This document shows, piece by piece, positions 15,620-25,912 of a DNA stretch of 64,000 nucleotides (its first letter is position 1; each line of letters opens with the position of its first letter). The DNA is taken from the NCBI GenBank assembly GCA_963750915.1, contig CAVVSF010000009.1, forward strand, positions 186,001 through 250,000, given 5' to 3'. The notes beneath the pieces were generated by a model. That model ran no database searches. It saw nothing but the letters and a program-made list of their open reading frames with translations, and was not told the origin of the DNA. The translations under genes were made by a program, and so were the position numbers. The DNA is from DATBJJ01 sp963750915 (GTDB taxonomy: Bacteria > Acidobacteriota > Vicinamibacteria > Vicinamibacterales > 2-12-FULL-66-21).

Positions 15620-17601
15620 ATGACGACTCGTGGACGCGCGTTGATCGCCGCCGGACTCTCTGCCTGGATGCTCGCGTTCGTCACCGCGACATTGGAGATG
15701 GCGGGGGAAGTGTCCGGCGAAATGTCGGCTGGAAGCTCAGCCGCCCGCGCCGCCGGCGCAGACCGCAACCGACGACGACTACGGCTATGCGAAGGGATAT
15801 CTGACCGACGCGCAGCGTGAGGGTCGCGATACCTGGTACTTCTGGACCGGCGGGAACGAGAAGTTCTGGATCAAGATGGCGGAGCTCACCGAAGGCAACG
15901 TCAATCTTCTGGCCTACGTCGACTCGCGCCTCCACGGGCGGCGCTTCGCGACACTCGGCGCAATCACGCAGCCCGGTTGCCGCGCCGCGACGAAGCCCGA
16001 TCAGTACGGCCTCTGGATGGATGACTGCGATCAGCCGGCAGTGCCCGGTGTGCCTGGCGGGCCGAGCGGTGTCGTCGGTCTGCGCCGGTTCCCCAATCCC
16101 GGCTTCGATCCCGCGAACTGGAACGCCGAGGAGTACCTCAAGCATCCGGGCAAGATGCAGCCGCCGTATCTCATCGGCATGGCGTGCGGCTTCTGTCACG
16201 TCGGCTTCAACCCGCTCAACCCGCCGGAGAATCCCGAGCTGCCGCGCTGGGTGAACCTGGCCGGCGCGATCGGCAACCAGTACTGGGAAGAAGGGCGGCT
16301 CTTCAACCTGCGGATGCCGCCGACGGACTTCCGCTGGCACGTCGGCAACCGTCAGCCGCCGGGGACGTCCGACACGTCGCGCTTCGCGACCGATCACATC
16401 AACAACCCGAACGCGATCAACGCCGTCTTCAACCTCGCGCACCGGCCGACGGAGACCGAGAAGATGAAGGACGGCAGCGAGCGCGCGGTGCATCACATCC
16501 TCAAGGACGGCGCCGACTCGATTGGCGTCGCCGGCGCGTCGCTGCGGGTCTACGTCAACATCGGCATGTGCGGCGACTACTGGCTGACGCTGCACGATCC
16601 GGTGATGGGGCGCAAGCCGCAGTCGCCGTTCCTGATCGACACCGCGCGCAAGAACTGCGAAGACTGGCGCCAGACCGAGGCGCGGATGGAGAACGCTGAG
16701 TCGTTCCTCAAGACCATCAGGCCGATGCGGCTCAAGGACGCGCCCGACGGGGCCGGGTTCCTGACCGCCGACGAGGAAGCGCTGCGCCGCGGCAAGATGG
16801 CGTTCGCCGACAAGTGCGCCCGCTGCCACTCGAGCAAGCAGCCGCCGCTCGAGATTTCGACCGACCGGGTCAAGGTCGAAGCGTGGTACCGCGAGTCGGT
16901 GGCGAGCGCCGATTTCCTCGAGAACAACTTCCTGTCCGACGATCGTCGCTATCCCGTCTATCAGATCGGCACCAACATCGCGCGGGCGGCGGCGACCAAT
17001 GCGATGGAGGGCCAGGTATGGTCGGACTTCTCCTCGGCGAGCTATAAACAGCAGCCGGCGATCGGCAAGATCAACGGCCTCTACAACCCCCTCGATCCCG
17101 AGGAGCCGCTCGAGTGGGAGCTCGGCGGCGGGGGCCGCGGCTACTATCGGACGCCGACGCTGGTCTCGATGTGGGCGACGGCGCCCTACCTCCACAATAA
17201 CGCGCTCGGGATGTACATGAAGGATCCGTCGGTGCGCGGCCGGATGCTGTCGTTCCTCGACTCGACCGAGAAGCTGCTGTGGCCCGAGCGCCGCCTCGGC
17301 GTGCAGTCGATCATCGTCACGTCGATCGACACCGACCTGCGGATCCCCGGCCGCGATCGTCCGCTCCGGATTCCGGCCGGGACGCCGGTCGACCTGATCG
17401 CACGCGTCGATCCGCGGGAGGTGCCGTCAATCGTCCAGAACCGCGCACGTCTTGAACATCCTGTCGGATCGAGCGCTCTTCCGCGGCCTGATCCGGAGAA
17501 ACCAGGCGCCGGACTTCATCCTGGATCGCGGGCACCTGTTCGGCACGGAGCTGTCCGACGCCGACAAGCGGGCGTTGATTGAGTTCATGAAGAGTTTTTG
17601 A
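15620..17601 (+). CDS. Di-haem c-type cytochrome (peroxidase / RoxA-like superfamily), frameshifted twice
   Basis: The product is about 660 residues once two frameshifts are bridged. ATG 15620 has GAGG seven bases upstream and opens a signal peptide (LIAAGLSAWMLAFVTAT). The frame changes between about 15725 and 15775, after which the mature protein runs to about 17440. It then changes again, ending at 17601 with FIL-DRGHLFGTELSD. Two haem-attachment sites are visible: CGFCH and CARCH. The motif TAPYLHNNALG is shared with the second cytochrome of the cluster and with bacterial cytochrome c peroxidase/MauG/RoxA relatives. It is therefore a periplasmic electron carrier or peroxidase/oxygenase. 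The 17720 flavoenzyme gene follows directly. Conserved sequence on both sides of each shift suggests indel errors. Confidence 0.75.
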
Positions 17602-17615
17602 ACAAGGGAGACACT

Positions 17616-17657
17616 GAAGATTGCAGACTGAAGATTGAAGACTGAAGATTGAAGACT
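17616..17657. repeat. Three tandem 14-bp repeats followed by 7-bp repeats
   Basis: GAAGATTGMAGACT (M is A or C) occurs three times (17616-17629, 17630-17643, 17644-17657). It is followed by GATTGCC-type heptamers up to about 17688. This low-GC simple repeat fills the gap between the first cytochrome gene and the flavin oxidoreductase gene and stands out against the GC-rich surroundings. Confidence 0.85.
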
Positions 17658-17719
17658 GCAGATTTCTCGATTGCCGATTGCCGATTGCGTTGAAGCTGAA
17701 AGCTCAAAGCTGAGGTGCC

Positions 17720-19039
17720 ATGTATCCCCATCTGTTCTCCGAGCTGGCTTTTCGCACGCTCAAGGTCAGGAACCGCGTGTTCCGCTCGAACGTCGCTGGC
17801 CGGTTCGACAACTACGACGGCACCGGCAACCAGGCGCGTATCAACTGGGAGCTGAAGTTCGCCCGCGGCGGTGTCGGGGCGATCATCTCGTCGTTCGTGC
17901 CGGTGGCGATGCGCGGCCGCATCATGCCGAACTACGCCACGATCGATCGCGACGAATGCGTGCCGTTCTGGACCGAGCTCGTCAGGCAGGTGCACGGCGA
18001 GAGCGACTGCAAGTATTTGATCCAGCTCAGTCACGGCGGCCGTCAGCGCGACGTGCCCGGGATTGAGTTCGAAAAGGGGCTGAGCTCGACAGACAAGCGC
18101 GATCCACTGCACGGCTTCGAGTGCGAGCGCATGACCGTGGCTCAGATCCAGGAGGTCGTCCAGGCCTTCGCCCGCGGCGCCCGGCGCGCCCGCGATGCCG
18201 GCGCTGACGGCATCGAACTGCACGGCGCCAACGGCTATCTGATCACGCAGTTCCTCAGCTCGGCGATCAACGATCGCGACGACGACTACGGCGGTGACCT
18301 GCAGCGCCGCGCCCGCTTCCTGCTCGAGATCGTCGCGGCGATTCGGGCCGAGGTCGGCCGTGAGTTTCACTTGCAGATGAAGATCAGCGCCATCGAGCAC
18401 AACGACGCCCTCGACGACGACGAGAAGCCGGGCAACACGATCGAGGATTCGGTCGCGGTCTGCCAGATGCTGGAAGCGGCCGGCGTCGACGCCATCCACG
18501 TCTCGACCGGCGCCGCCTTTCCGCACCCGCGCAACCCGGCGGGCGAGCTGCCGATCAACGACCTGCGCCGGACCTACGACACGCTGATCGCCAGCGGCGC
18601 GCTGACGCTGCGGAACTACATCCTCTTCCGCGGCCGCCTGACCAGCCAGCTGTTCAACCGCCGCTGGGAGCGCGCCCGCGGTCCGATGGAGCGCATCGAA
18701 GGGATGAACCTGCCGGAGGCGAAGCGGATCAAGGACGCCGTCGGCATCCCGGTGCTCTGCACCGGCGGCTTCCAGACCGCCGCGATCATCGAGAACGCCC
18801 TCGTCGAGCAGATGTGCGATGCCGTGACGATCGCGCGGCCGCTCATCGCCAACAACGATCTCGTCAAGATCTTCGCGTCGGGCGTCGGTCGTCCGCCGCG
18901 GCCGTGCACCTACTGCAACAAGTGCCTGGTCAACGCCGTCGAGAACCCGCTGGGGTGCTACGAGGAGAAGCGGTTCGCCTCCTACGACGACATGGTGCGC
19001 GAGATCATGACCGTGTTCGACCCCCCGCCCTTCGCGTGA
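17720..19039 (+). CDS. NADH:flavin oxidoreductase (Old Yellow Enzyme family) with C-terminal cysteine cluster
   Basis: This 439-residue FMN TIM-barrel enzyme carries IELHGANGYLITQFLSS followed by D-R-D-D-D-Y-G-G-D, typical of the family. LIQLSHGGRQ contributes to the FMN and substrate site, and VLCTGGFQTA and AVTIARPLIAN to the phosphate-binding end. After the barrel, PCTYCNKCLV...GC places four cysteines in the spacing C-x2-C-x2-C-x11-C. This is close to the 4Fe-4S site of trimethylamine dehydrogenase and dienoyl-CoA reductase, but the second half of those enzymes is absent. It sits between two di-haem cytochrome genes with an 11-nt gap to the second, so it may pass electrons to or from that pathway. 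The natural substrate is unknown. Confidence 0.88.
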   Translation: MYPHLFSELAFRTLKVRNRVFRSNVAGRFDNYDGTGNQARINWELKFARGGVGAIISSFVPVAMRGRIMPNYATIDRDECVPFWTELVRQVHGESDCKYLIQLSHGGRQRDVPGIEFEKGLSSTDKRDPLHGFECERMTVAQIQEVVQAFARGARRARDAGADGIELHGANGYLITQFLSSAINDRDDDYGGDLQRRARFLLEIVAAIRAEVGREFHLQMKISAIEHNDALDDDEKPGNTIEDSVAVCQMLEAAGVDAIHVSTGAAFPHPRNPAGELPINDLRRTYDTLIASGALTLRNYILFRGRLTSQLFNRRWERARGPMERIEGMNLPEAKRIKDAVGIPVLCTGGFQTAAIIENALVEQMCDAVTIARPLIANNDLVKIFASGVGRPPRPCTYCNKCLVNAVENPLGCYEEKRFASYDDMVREIMTVFDPPPFA

Positions 19040-19050
19040 GGACCATCCGC

Positions 19051-20470
19051 ATGTCTGCCGTCCGTGTCACGAGCGCCGCGCTGCTGCTGGTGCTCTGCCT
19101 CAGCATCCTCGTTGCCGCGTCGCAGACCTCGGAAGCCGACAGCGACTCGTTTTCGGATGTCGTCGACCACTTCAAGTACGGATCGATCGGCACCGAGGAA
19201 GGCGTCGGGATTCCCTACTGGATCTGGAAGGTCCTGCCGACGGTGTTCGAGGACAAGCTGCCGCGGCGGCCAGGTACTGGCTACGAACGTCTTGGCTTCG
19301 TCCTCGACCCGGCGCGGCACCAGCGACCGATCGGAACGTCCTACAAGGACGACCGCGTCGCGCGCGTCGGCCTCAACTGCGCTACCTGCCACGTCGGCAC
19401 AATTCGCGAGACCGTCGACGCGTCCCCGCCGCATCGTTCCTGGAATGCCGGCGAACCAGATGGATCTGCAGGGTTATGCCAACTTCCTGACCGCGTGCGC
19501 CAGCGACCCGCGCTTCAACTACGAGACGCTGATGACGGCAATCCGCAAGGAGAATCCCGACATCGATTTCTTCACGCGCCTGTTTTATCGGCTGTTCATC
19601 GTCAGGGCGACGAAGAACGGAATTCTCGAGCGTGCGGAGCAGAACGCGTGGTTCGATCGCCGGCCGCCGTTCGGCCCCGGCCGCGTCGATACCTTCAACC
19701 CGTACAAGGTCATGCTCGACATCCCGGTCGACGACGTCGTCGGCACGGTGGATTTGCCGTCGCTGTGGAACCAGCGGATGCGGGCGCGGATGTGGCTGCA
19801 CTGGGACGGCAACAACGACCTCGTCGAGGAGCGCAACAAGAGCGCCGCCATCGGCGCCGGCGCGACGCCCGACTCGCTCGACCTCGACTCGATGCGCCGG
19901 ATCGAAAACTGGATCCTCGATCTGAAGCCGCCGCCGTACCCGACGGCGCGGATCGACAAGGTCAGGGCAGACGATGGACGCCGCGTGTGGGAGCAGGCCT
20001 GCGCCAGCTGCCACTCGATCGAAAGCCCGCTCGTCGGCCAGGTCACGAGCATCGCCCAGGTCGGGACCGACAGCGAGCGCCTCAACTCGTTCACGCCCGA
20101 GCTCGCCCGAGGCATGAACACGATTGGCGAGGGCAAGCCCTGGCGCTTCAGGCAGTTCCGCAAGACCAACGGCTACGCCAACATGCCGCTCGACGGGCTC
20201 TGGCTGCGCGCGCCGTACCTCCACAACGGGTCCGTGCCGACGCTGCGGGCGCTCTTGTTCCCCGATGAGCGTCCGGCTGTGTTCTACCGCAGCTACGACG
20301 TCTACGACTGGGTGAACGTGGGCTTCATCTCGAGCGGTGCCGCGGCGGAAGCCGAAGGTGTGCGCTTCGACACCAGCCTCCGCGGCAACAGCAACAAAGG
20401 ACACACGTATGGCGCCAGCCTTCCAGTGCTCGATCGCGAGGCGCTGCTCGAGTACCTCAAGACGCTCTAG
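19051..20470 (+). CDS. Di-haem c-type cytochrome, second of the cluster, frameshifted once
   Basis: The product is about 473 residues. ATG 19051 has GAGGA upstream, 11 nt after the flavoenzyme stop. The signal peptide is VTSAALLLVLCLSILVAAS. The first haem site CATCH lies in VGLNCATCHVGTIRE; the second, CASCH, in WEQACASCHSIESP. The reading frame shifts by one base between about 19418 and 19430. The part after the shift (PGMPANQMDLQGYANFL onward) is clearly the same protein. WLRAPYLHNGSVPTLRALL is the conserved segment shared with the first cytochrome and with cytochrome c peroxidase-like proteins. It acts in the periplasm, probably as a redox partner or peroxidase-type enzyme with the two upstream products. 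Confidence 0.78.
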
Positions 20471-20627
20471 TCTTAGGCCTCGCAGGCCGGATGTTATTGC
20501 CGTGTTTAACGGCAAGCTGTTCATTTCTACGGGGTTGCGCCGCGGCTGACCCAGGCGGATAATTACGGGAGACCTGCCCGGCGCGTCCTGCCGAGCCGGT
20601 CCGTATCTTGCGTCAGGCACCCCAGCC

Positions 20628-23109
20628 ATGCATCCCTCACTCCTCAAGGTTCAACGCGCGCTGCAACACGTCGAGCGCAGCGTTGGCGAGTTCATCCGCC
20701 GCAGCTTCACCGGGCGTCCCCGCGCGGTCTCCCTCACGGCTGGCGCGCTCGGCGTCGGCCTGTTTTTCGCCGCCGGCTGGACCGCCTACTTCGCCTACGA
20801 CCTGACGACCGGGCTGCCGACGCGCGAACAGCTGCGCGGCATCGGCGACATGGTGCAGGCGACGACGATCTTCGACAGCAACGATCGGCCCGCGTTCACG
20901 ATCTACAAGGAACAACGCAGCGAGATCCCGCTCGACCGCATGTCGGGCAACTTCATCAACGCCGTCGTTTCGGTGGAGGATCAGCGGTTCTTCGATCACG
21001 GCGGTGTCGACGCCGTCCGCGTTGGCGCCGCCGTCATCCGCAACCTGCGCGAGGGGCGGCGCGCCGAGGGCGGGAGCACGATTACGCAGCAGCTCGCGCG
21101 CCAGACGTTCCTCAGCCGCGGCAAGACCTATCGGCGGAAGCTGCGCGAGATCATGATTGCCGCCTACCTCGAGAATCTCTACACGAAGCGAGAGATTCTC
21201 GAGATGTACCTCAACAAGGTCTACTTCGGCGACGGCCTTTACGGTGTCGAAGCGGCGGCGCGCGGCTATTTCGGCAAGCCCGCCGCGGATCTGCAGGTCG
21301 ATGAGGCGGCGCTGCTGGCGGGCCTGATTCAGAGCCCGTCGAGCTACGCGCCGACAGTCAACCTCGATCGCGCCGTCGCGCGGCGGGCGGTCGTGCTCCA
21401 GACAATGGTCGCCTCGGGGGCGATCGACGCCGCCACCGCCGAGCGGGCGAAGAACGCGCCGGTCAAGATCAGCAACGCGCTCGAGATCAAGGAAACCTTC
21501 GGTCTCTACTTCAAGGAACAGGTCCGCCGCGAGCTGGTCGAGCGCTTCGGCTGGGAGCGCGTCTATGAGGGCGGGCTGCGGGTTTACACGACGATCAACA
21601 GCGAGCTCCAGCAGGCGGCCGAGGAGTTCGTCGAGGAGGGGTTGATCGACATCGAGAAGCGTTCGGGTTTCAAGCACGCGAAGCGGGGCGCGCCGGCGGT
21701 GGCGAAGCCCGGCGGGAAGGGCGACGGCCTCGGCCCCGACTATCTTCAGGCCGCGCTGATGGCCATGAACCCGAACAACGGCCATGTGATCGTCATGGTC
21801 GGCGGACGCGATTTCAGCGAGAGCCGGTTCAATCGCGCGACGCAGGCGAAGCGGCAGTCGGGATCGGCGTTCAAGCCGTTCGTTTATGCCGCCGCGCTCG
21901 AAGCCGGCTACGCTCCGGCGACGCTCATCACCGGGCTCAACGATCCGATCGCCACAGTCCAGGGCGACTGGATCCCCGAGGACGGCCACTCGGACGCCGA
22001 CGAGCTGACGATGCGTTCGGCGCTGCGCACGTCCAGCAATCGGGCCGCGGTGCAGATGCTGCGGACAGTAACCATCCCGAAAGCGGTCGACTACGCCGAG
22101 AAGCTCAACGTCGGCAAGCCGCCGAGCGTTCCCTCGCTCGCCCTCGGCGCGAGCGACGTGACGCTCTCAGCCTTGACCGCCGCCTACGGCGCCTTCGCCG
22201 ACGGCGGCATCGTCCGCACACCGGTGCTCATCCGGCGGGTCGAGGACGGCGAAGGCAAGGTGCTGTTCCAGGACGCAAGGCACGTCGCACCGCGCGATCA
22301 GCGAAGCCACGGCCTTCATGATGTCGAGCATGCTGGCGGACGTCATCAGCGCCGGCACGGCTTACCGCGCGCGCCAGATGGGCTTCACGCTGCCGGCAGC
22401 CGGGAAGACCGGGACGACGAACGACTACAACGACGCATGGTTCGTCGGCTACACGCCGCATCTCGTCACCGGGGTGTGGGTCGGATTCGACAAGCCGAGG
22501 ACGATCGCGTCAGGCGGCTACGCCGGCGAGCTGGCGGTGCCGATCTGGGCGTCGTTCATGAAGCGCGCGACCCGCGACGACAAGCCCGACGGGTTCAACC
22601 GACCCGGCAACGTCGTCGGCCTCAATGTCTGCAGGATTTCGGGCAAGCTGCCGTCGAACGGCTGCAACCACGTGCAGGTCGTCAATCGCGACGGCGTGTC
22701 GGAAGACCGTTCGATGATCTACACGGACTACTTCGTCCGCGGCACGGAACCGACGACGGAGTGCCCGATCCACAACGTCTCGTTCGGCGAGCGCCTGGCG
22801 GGGATCCTCGGCAAGGATGTCGGCACGGCCGTTTCCGTGCAGGACGCCGGCCTGCCGCCGACCGCTACCAGTACCTCGGGCGCGGAAGGCGGGACGGCGG
22901 CGGCGCCGACAGCGTCGGCGGCGGAGAGCTCTCGCCCCGAGGAGAAGGTCGAGGAGGGCAAGAAGAAGCGAGGCTTCTGGGGCCGGGTCTTCGGTCGCGG
23001 CGACGACGACGAGAAGAAGAAGAAAGAAGAAGAAGAGCGCAAGCGCGACGAGCAGCGCAAGCGGGACGAGGAGCGGCGGAAGGCCGAGCAGCGCCGGCCG
23101 GGCGGTTAG
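20628..23109 (+). CDS. mrcA: Penicillin-binding protein 1A (bifunctional), frameshifted once
   Basis: This class A PBP has about 827 codons. A membrane anchor (GVGLFFAAGWTAYFAYDL) precedes the glycosyltransferase domain with VEDQRFFDHGG near residue 117, GGSTITQQLARQ, and YLNKVYFGDGLYGVEAAA. The transpeptidase domain has SGSAFKP near residue 411 (SxxK), TSSN (SxN) and KTGTTN near 592. The frame shifts by one base near 22285-22292. Both parts are highly conserved, so this looks like a sequence indel; an essential-type gene would not be expected to be dead. The C-terminal 90 residues are highly charged, with Lys/Glu/Arg runs. It polymerises and cross-links peptidoglycan. Confidence 0.88.
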
Positions 23110-23135
23110 ATGGTAGGATTCCCGCTCGACCGCCC

Positions 23136-24119
23136 ATGCCTTTTCGCGATCTAGTCGGCCACGCCCACCTGCGCGAACTGCTCGCGAGCGCGGCCATCCG
23201 CGGAACCCTTCCCGCGAGCCTCATTTTTACCGGGCCTGAAGGCGTCGGCAAGCGCCAGACGGCAACCGCTCTGGCGCAACTCGTCAACTGTCTTTCGCCG
23301 GGCCAGGGCGACGCCTGTGGTGTCTGCGCCGCCTGCACCCGGATCGCCCGCGGCGTCCACGCCGACATCCTGACGATTGAGCCGGGCGACACGGGAGCGA
23401 TCAAGGTCGATCAGATCCGCGACGTCGTCGAACGCACGGGCTATCGGCCGTTCGAGGGCCGCCGGCGCGTCGTGATCATCGACGACGCCGAGGCGATGCT
23501 CGGCGAGGCGCAGAATGCGCTCCTCAAGACGCTCGAAGAACCGCCACCGGCCTCGATGTTCGTACTGGTGACGCCGCGGCTGGACCTCCTGCTGCCGACG
23601 ATCCGTTCGCGCTGTCAGCAGCTGCGGTTCGGTCGGCTGTCGACGGACGAGATCGCGTCGGTGCTCGTGAAGGCGCATGGCTACGAGACGACTGAGGCGC
23701 GTACTGTCGCAGCAGCGGCCGAGGGCAGTCTCGGCCTGGCGCTCGAAGGCGGGACCGACGAGTTCGTCGAGGCGCGGGCGGCGGCGGCAGACGCGCTGCA
23801 GGCGGTGGCCGTCTCGAACGATCCGCGGCGCCGGCTGGATGGAGCGAAGCTGCTGGCAGGCGGCGGCGATCGGGACGACCTGCGCCGCCGGCTGCGGGCG
23901 CTGGCGTCGCTGTTGCGCGACCTCGGCGTGCTCACGGCGCGCGCCGACGAGCGGCATCTCGCCAACGCCGACTATCGGCCGAGGCTGACGAAGCTGACCG
24001 GCGCGTTTGACGCCGACCGCATCACGGGCGCGTTCGGCGCCATCGATCGCGCGCTCGAAGCGATCGATCGCAACGGCAGCCCGAAGATCGTGGCGGACTG
24101 GCTGGTATTTCAGCTGTAA
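23136..24119 (+). CDS. holB: DNA polymerase III delta-prime subunit
   Basis: This 327-residue AAA+ clamp-loader subunit carries GPEGVGKRQTA (Walker A-like, near residues 33-40). Four cysteines follow in C-x8-C-x2-C-x2-C spacing, the zinc module of delta-prime and gamma subunits. VVIIDDAEAMLGEAQNALLKTLEEPP is the Walker B and sensor region, and TIRSRCQQLRF holds the arginine-finger SRC motif. It helps load the sliding clamp at the replication fork. ATG 23136 is 26 nt after the PBP gene; no clear Shine-Dalgarno. It is followed by a ricT-like gene, an order also known in Bacillus (holB-yaaT). Confidence 0.93.
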   Translation: MPFRDLVGHAHLRELLASAAIRGTLPASLIFTGPEGVGKRQTATALAQLVNCLSPGQGDACGVCAACTRIARGVHADILTIEPGDTGAIKVDQIRDVVERTGYRPFEGRRRVVIIDDAEAMLGEAQNALLKTLEEPPPASMFVLVTPRLDLLLPTIRSRCQQLRFGRLSTDEIASVLVKAHGYETTEARTVAAAAEGSLGLALEGGTDEFVEARAAAADALQAVAVSNDPRRRLDGAKLLAGGGDRDDLRRRLRALASLLRDLGVLTARADERHLANADYRPRLTKLTGAFDADRITGAFGAIDRALEAIDRNGSPKIVADWLVFQL

Positions 24120-24200
24120 AGGCAGGCTCCGGGCGGCGCTGGGCCGTCCAGGTCGATGACAGGCCGGCGTCTTCGCCGGTTGGCAGATATAGAGGCCCTC

Positions 24201-25016
24201 ATGAACGACGCGGCGCGCTCGTTCGTCAGCGTGAAGTTCACGCCGGTCGGTCGCACGCACACGTTTCTTTTGCCGGACCTGCTGGCGGACTGCCGGCCGG
24301 ACTCGCCGCCGGGCACGGCGGCGGCCCTGGCGCCGGGCGATGCCGTGGTTGTCCAGACCGCAGACGGTCCGGCGCTCGCCACGGTCACCCGCGCCGTGCC
24401 GGCGCTCGCCACCCGCAAGCCACCGCCCGATGCAGGCGCGCAGGTCGTGCGGAAGGCGACGCGCGACGACGTCGTCGCGCGCCTCAAGCACCAGCAGCGC
24501 GAGCAGGACGCGCATCGGGTTTGTTTGATGAAGATTCGCGAGCGCGGGCTGGCGATGAAGCTGGCCAGGGTCGAGCAGGTGTTCGACGGCTCCCGCCTCA
24601 TCTTCTACTACACGGCTGAAGGCCGCATCGACTTCCGCGAGCTGGTGCGGGACCTGGCGGCGTACTTCCGAACCAGGATCGAGATGCGGCAGATCGGCGT
24701 CAGGGACGAGGCGCGGATGCTCGGCGGCTACGGCCCCTGCGGCCGGCCCCTGTGCTGCACGACCTGGCTGCAATCCTTCGAGCCGATCTCGATCAAGATG
24801 GCCAAGCAGCAGCACTTGAGCCTCAATCCCTCGAAGCTGTCGGGGATGTGCGGCAGGCTGAAGTGCTGCCTCCGCTACGAGCTGCCGAACGGCAAGGGCG
24901 TCAAGCACGGCGGCTGCGCCGACGAGGGCGGGTGCGGCAGCTGCAGCAATCCGACCGGCCCCGGCGGCGGCTGTGGCAACTGCGGCAGCGGCGGGTGCGG
25001 GAGCTGTCACAAGTGA
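24201..25016 (+). CDS. ricT: PSP1/RicT (YaaT) family protein with Cys/Gly-rich tail
   Basis: This 271-residue PSP1-domain protein carries the signature GYGPCGRPLCCTTWLQSF, with conserved cysteines, and SGMCGRLKCCLRYE further on. In Bacillus subtilis the homologue works with RicA and RicF as a Fe-S-binding complex that affects RNA processing and development. ATG 24201 has AGAGG five bases upstream; an in-frame ATG 15 codons earlier is less convincing. The last 35 residues are an added tail of Gly and Cys with repeated GCGSC and GCGNC units, which could bind metal. The stop overlaps the GTG start of pdxA. Confidence 0.9.
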   Translation: MNDAARSFVSVKFTPVGRTHTFLLPDLLADCRPDSPPGTAAALAPGDAVVVQTADGPALATVTRAVPALATRKPPPDAGAQVVRKATRDDVVARLKHQQREQDAHRVCLMKIRERGLAMKLARVEQVFDGSRLIFYYTAEGRIDFRELVRDLAAYFRTRIEMRQIGVRDEARMLGGYGPCGRPLCCTTWLQSFEPISIKMAKQQHLSLNPSKLSGMCGRLKCCLRYELPNGKGVKHGGCADEGGCGSCSNPTGPGGGCGNCGSGGCGSCHK

Positions 25017-25912
25017 GCCCGCGCACGGTGACCCGGACCGGCAGACCTCGCGTCGGCATCACGGTCGGCGATCCCGCCGGCATCGGCCCGGAGATAGCGG
25101 CCAGGGCCGCGGCCGATTGCAGCGTGCTCGAGGCCTGCGAACCGATTGTCTTCGCTCCGCCCGCGCATGAATCGTTCGAGCCGGGACGCCTGTCGGCCCG
25201 CGCCGGCCGGGCGTCGTACGACCTCATCGTCGCGGCGGTGGATGCGGCGATGAAAGGGGAGATCGACGCGATTGCCACGGCTCCGATCAACAAGGAGGCG
25301 TTCGCTGCGGCGGGCATTCCGTGGCGCGGCCACACGGAGCTGCTGGCGCACCTGACCGGCGCGCCGCGTGTGGCGATGATGTTCCATGCCGACGTTCTCC
25401 GCGTCATCCTCGCGACAGTGCACATCCCGCTGGCCACCGTGCCGATGGCGCTGACCCAGGCGGTGATGGAGCAGACGATCGAGCTTGCCGCGCGGGAGCT
25501 GCCGCGATTCGGCTGGCCCTCGCCGCGTCTCGGCGTCGCCGGGTTGAATCCGCACGCCGGCGAGCACGGGCTGATGGGGTTGGAAGATGATGCCGTGATC
25601 GCGCCCGCGATCGAGGCGTGCCGTGCCAGGGGCGTCGACGTCGCGGGTCCGTTTCCGGCGGACACGGTGTTCGTGCGGGCGACGCGCGGCGATTTCGATG
25701 CGGTCATCGCGTGCTACCACGACCAGGGGCTGATCCCGGTCAAGCTGCTGGCCTTCGGCCGCGCCGTCAACGTCACCCTCGGGCTGCCGATCGTGCGCAC
25801 GTCGGTCGATCACGGGACGGCGTTCGACATCGCGGGGCGCGGCGTCGCCGATCCGTCCAGCCTCGTGCACGCGGTCCTGCTCGCCGCCCAGCTGGCCAGC
25901 GTCCGCGTATGA
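25013..25912 (+). CDS. pdxA: 4-hydroxythreonine-4-phosphate dehydrogenase
   Basis: PdxA oxidises 4-phosphohydroxy-L-threonine in pyridoxal 5-phosphate synthesis. Seen here: GITVGDPAGIGPEIA at the N-terminus, IATAPINKEAF, GHTELLAHLTG, LNPHAGEHG, and CYHDQGLIPVKLLAF, with DHGTAFDIAG near the end. These carry the metal-binding histidines and the phosphate site. At 299 residues it is about 30 shorter than typical enzymes; the shortening lies after EPIVFAPP, where the usual GDPxVL-like helix is missing. Start is GTG 25013 overlapping the ricT stop (GTGA), so translation is coupled. The next gene overlaps in turn by ATGA. Confidence 0.92.
   Translation: MSPRTVTRTGRPRVGITVGDPAGIGPEIAARAAADCSVLEACEPIVFAPPAHESFEPGRLSARAGRASYDLIVAAVDAAMKGEIDAIATAPINKEAFAAAGIPWRGHTELLAHLTGAPRVAMMFHADVLRVILATVHIPLATVPMALTQAVMEQTIELAARELPRFGWPSPRLGVAGLNPHAGEHGLMGLEDDAVIAPAIEACRARGVDVAGPFPADTVFVRATRGDFDAVIACYHDQGLIPVKLLAFGRAVNVTLGLPIVRTSVDHGTAFDIAGRGVADPSSLVHAVLLAAQLASVRV

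Noticed and set aside
20497..20515. Terminator after the second cytochrome gene
   Set aside because: The TTGCCGT/ACGGCAA stem is short and not followed by a T-run, so it was not listed as a feature.
22290..24119. Fusion of PBP1A with the delta-prime subunit in one frame
   Set aside because: After the shift near 22288 the open frame is only by chance joined to holB; PBP motifs continue in another frame to 23109 and holB has its own start at 23136.
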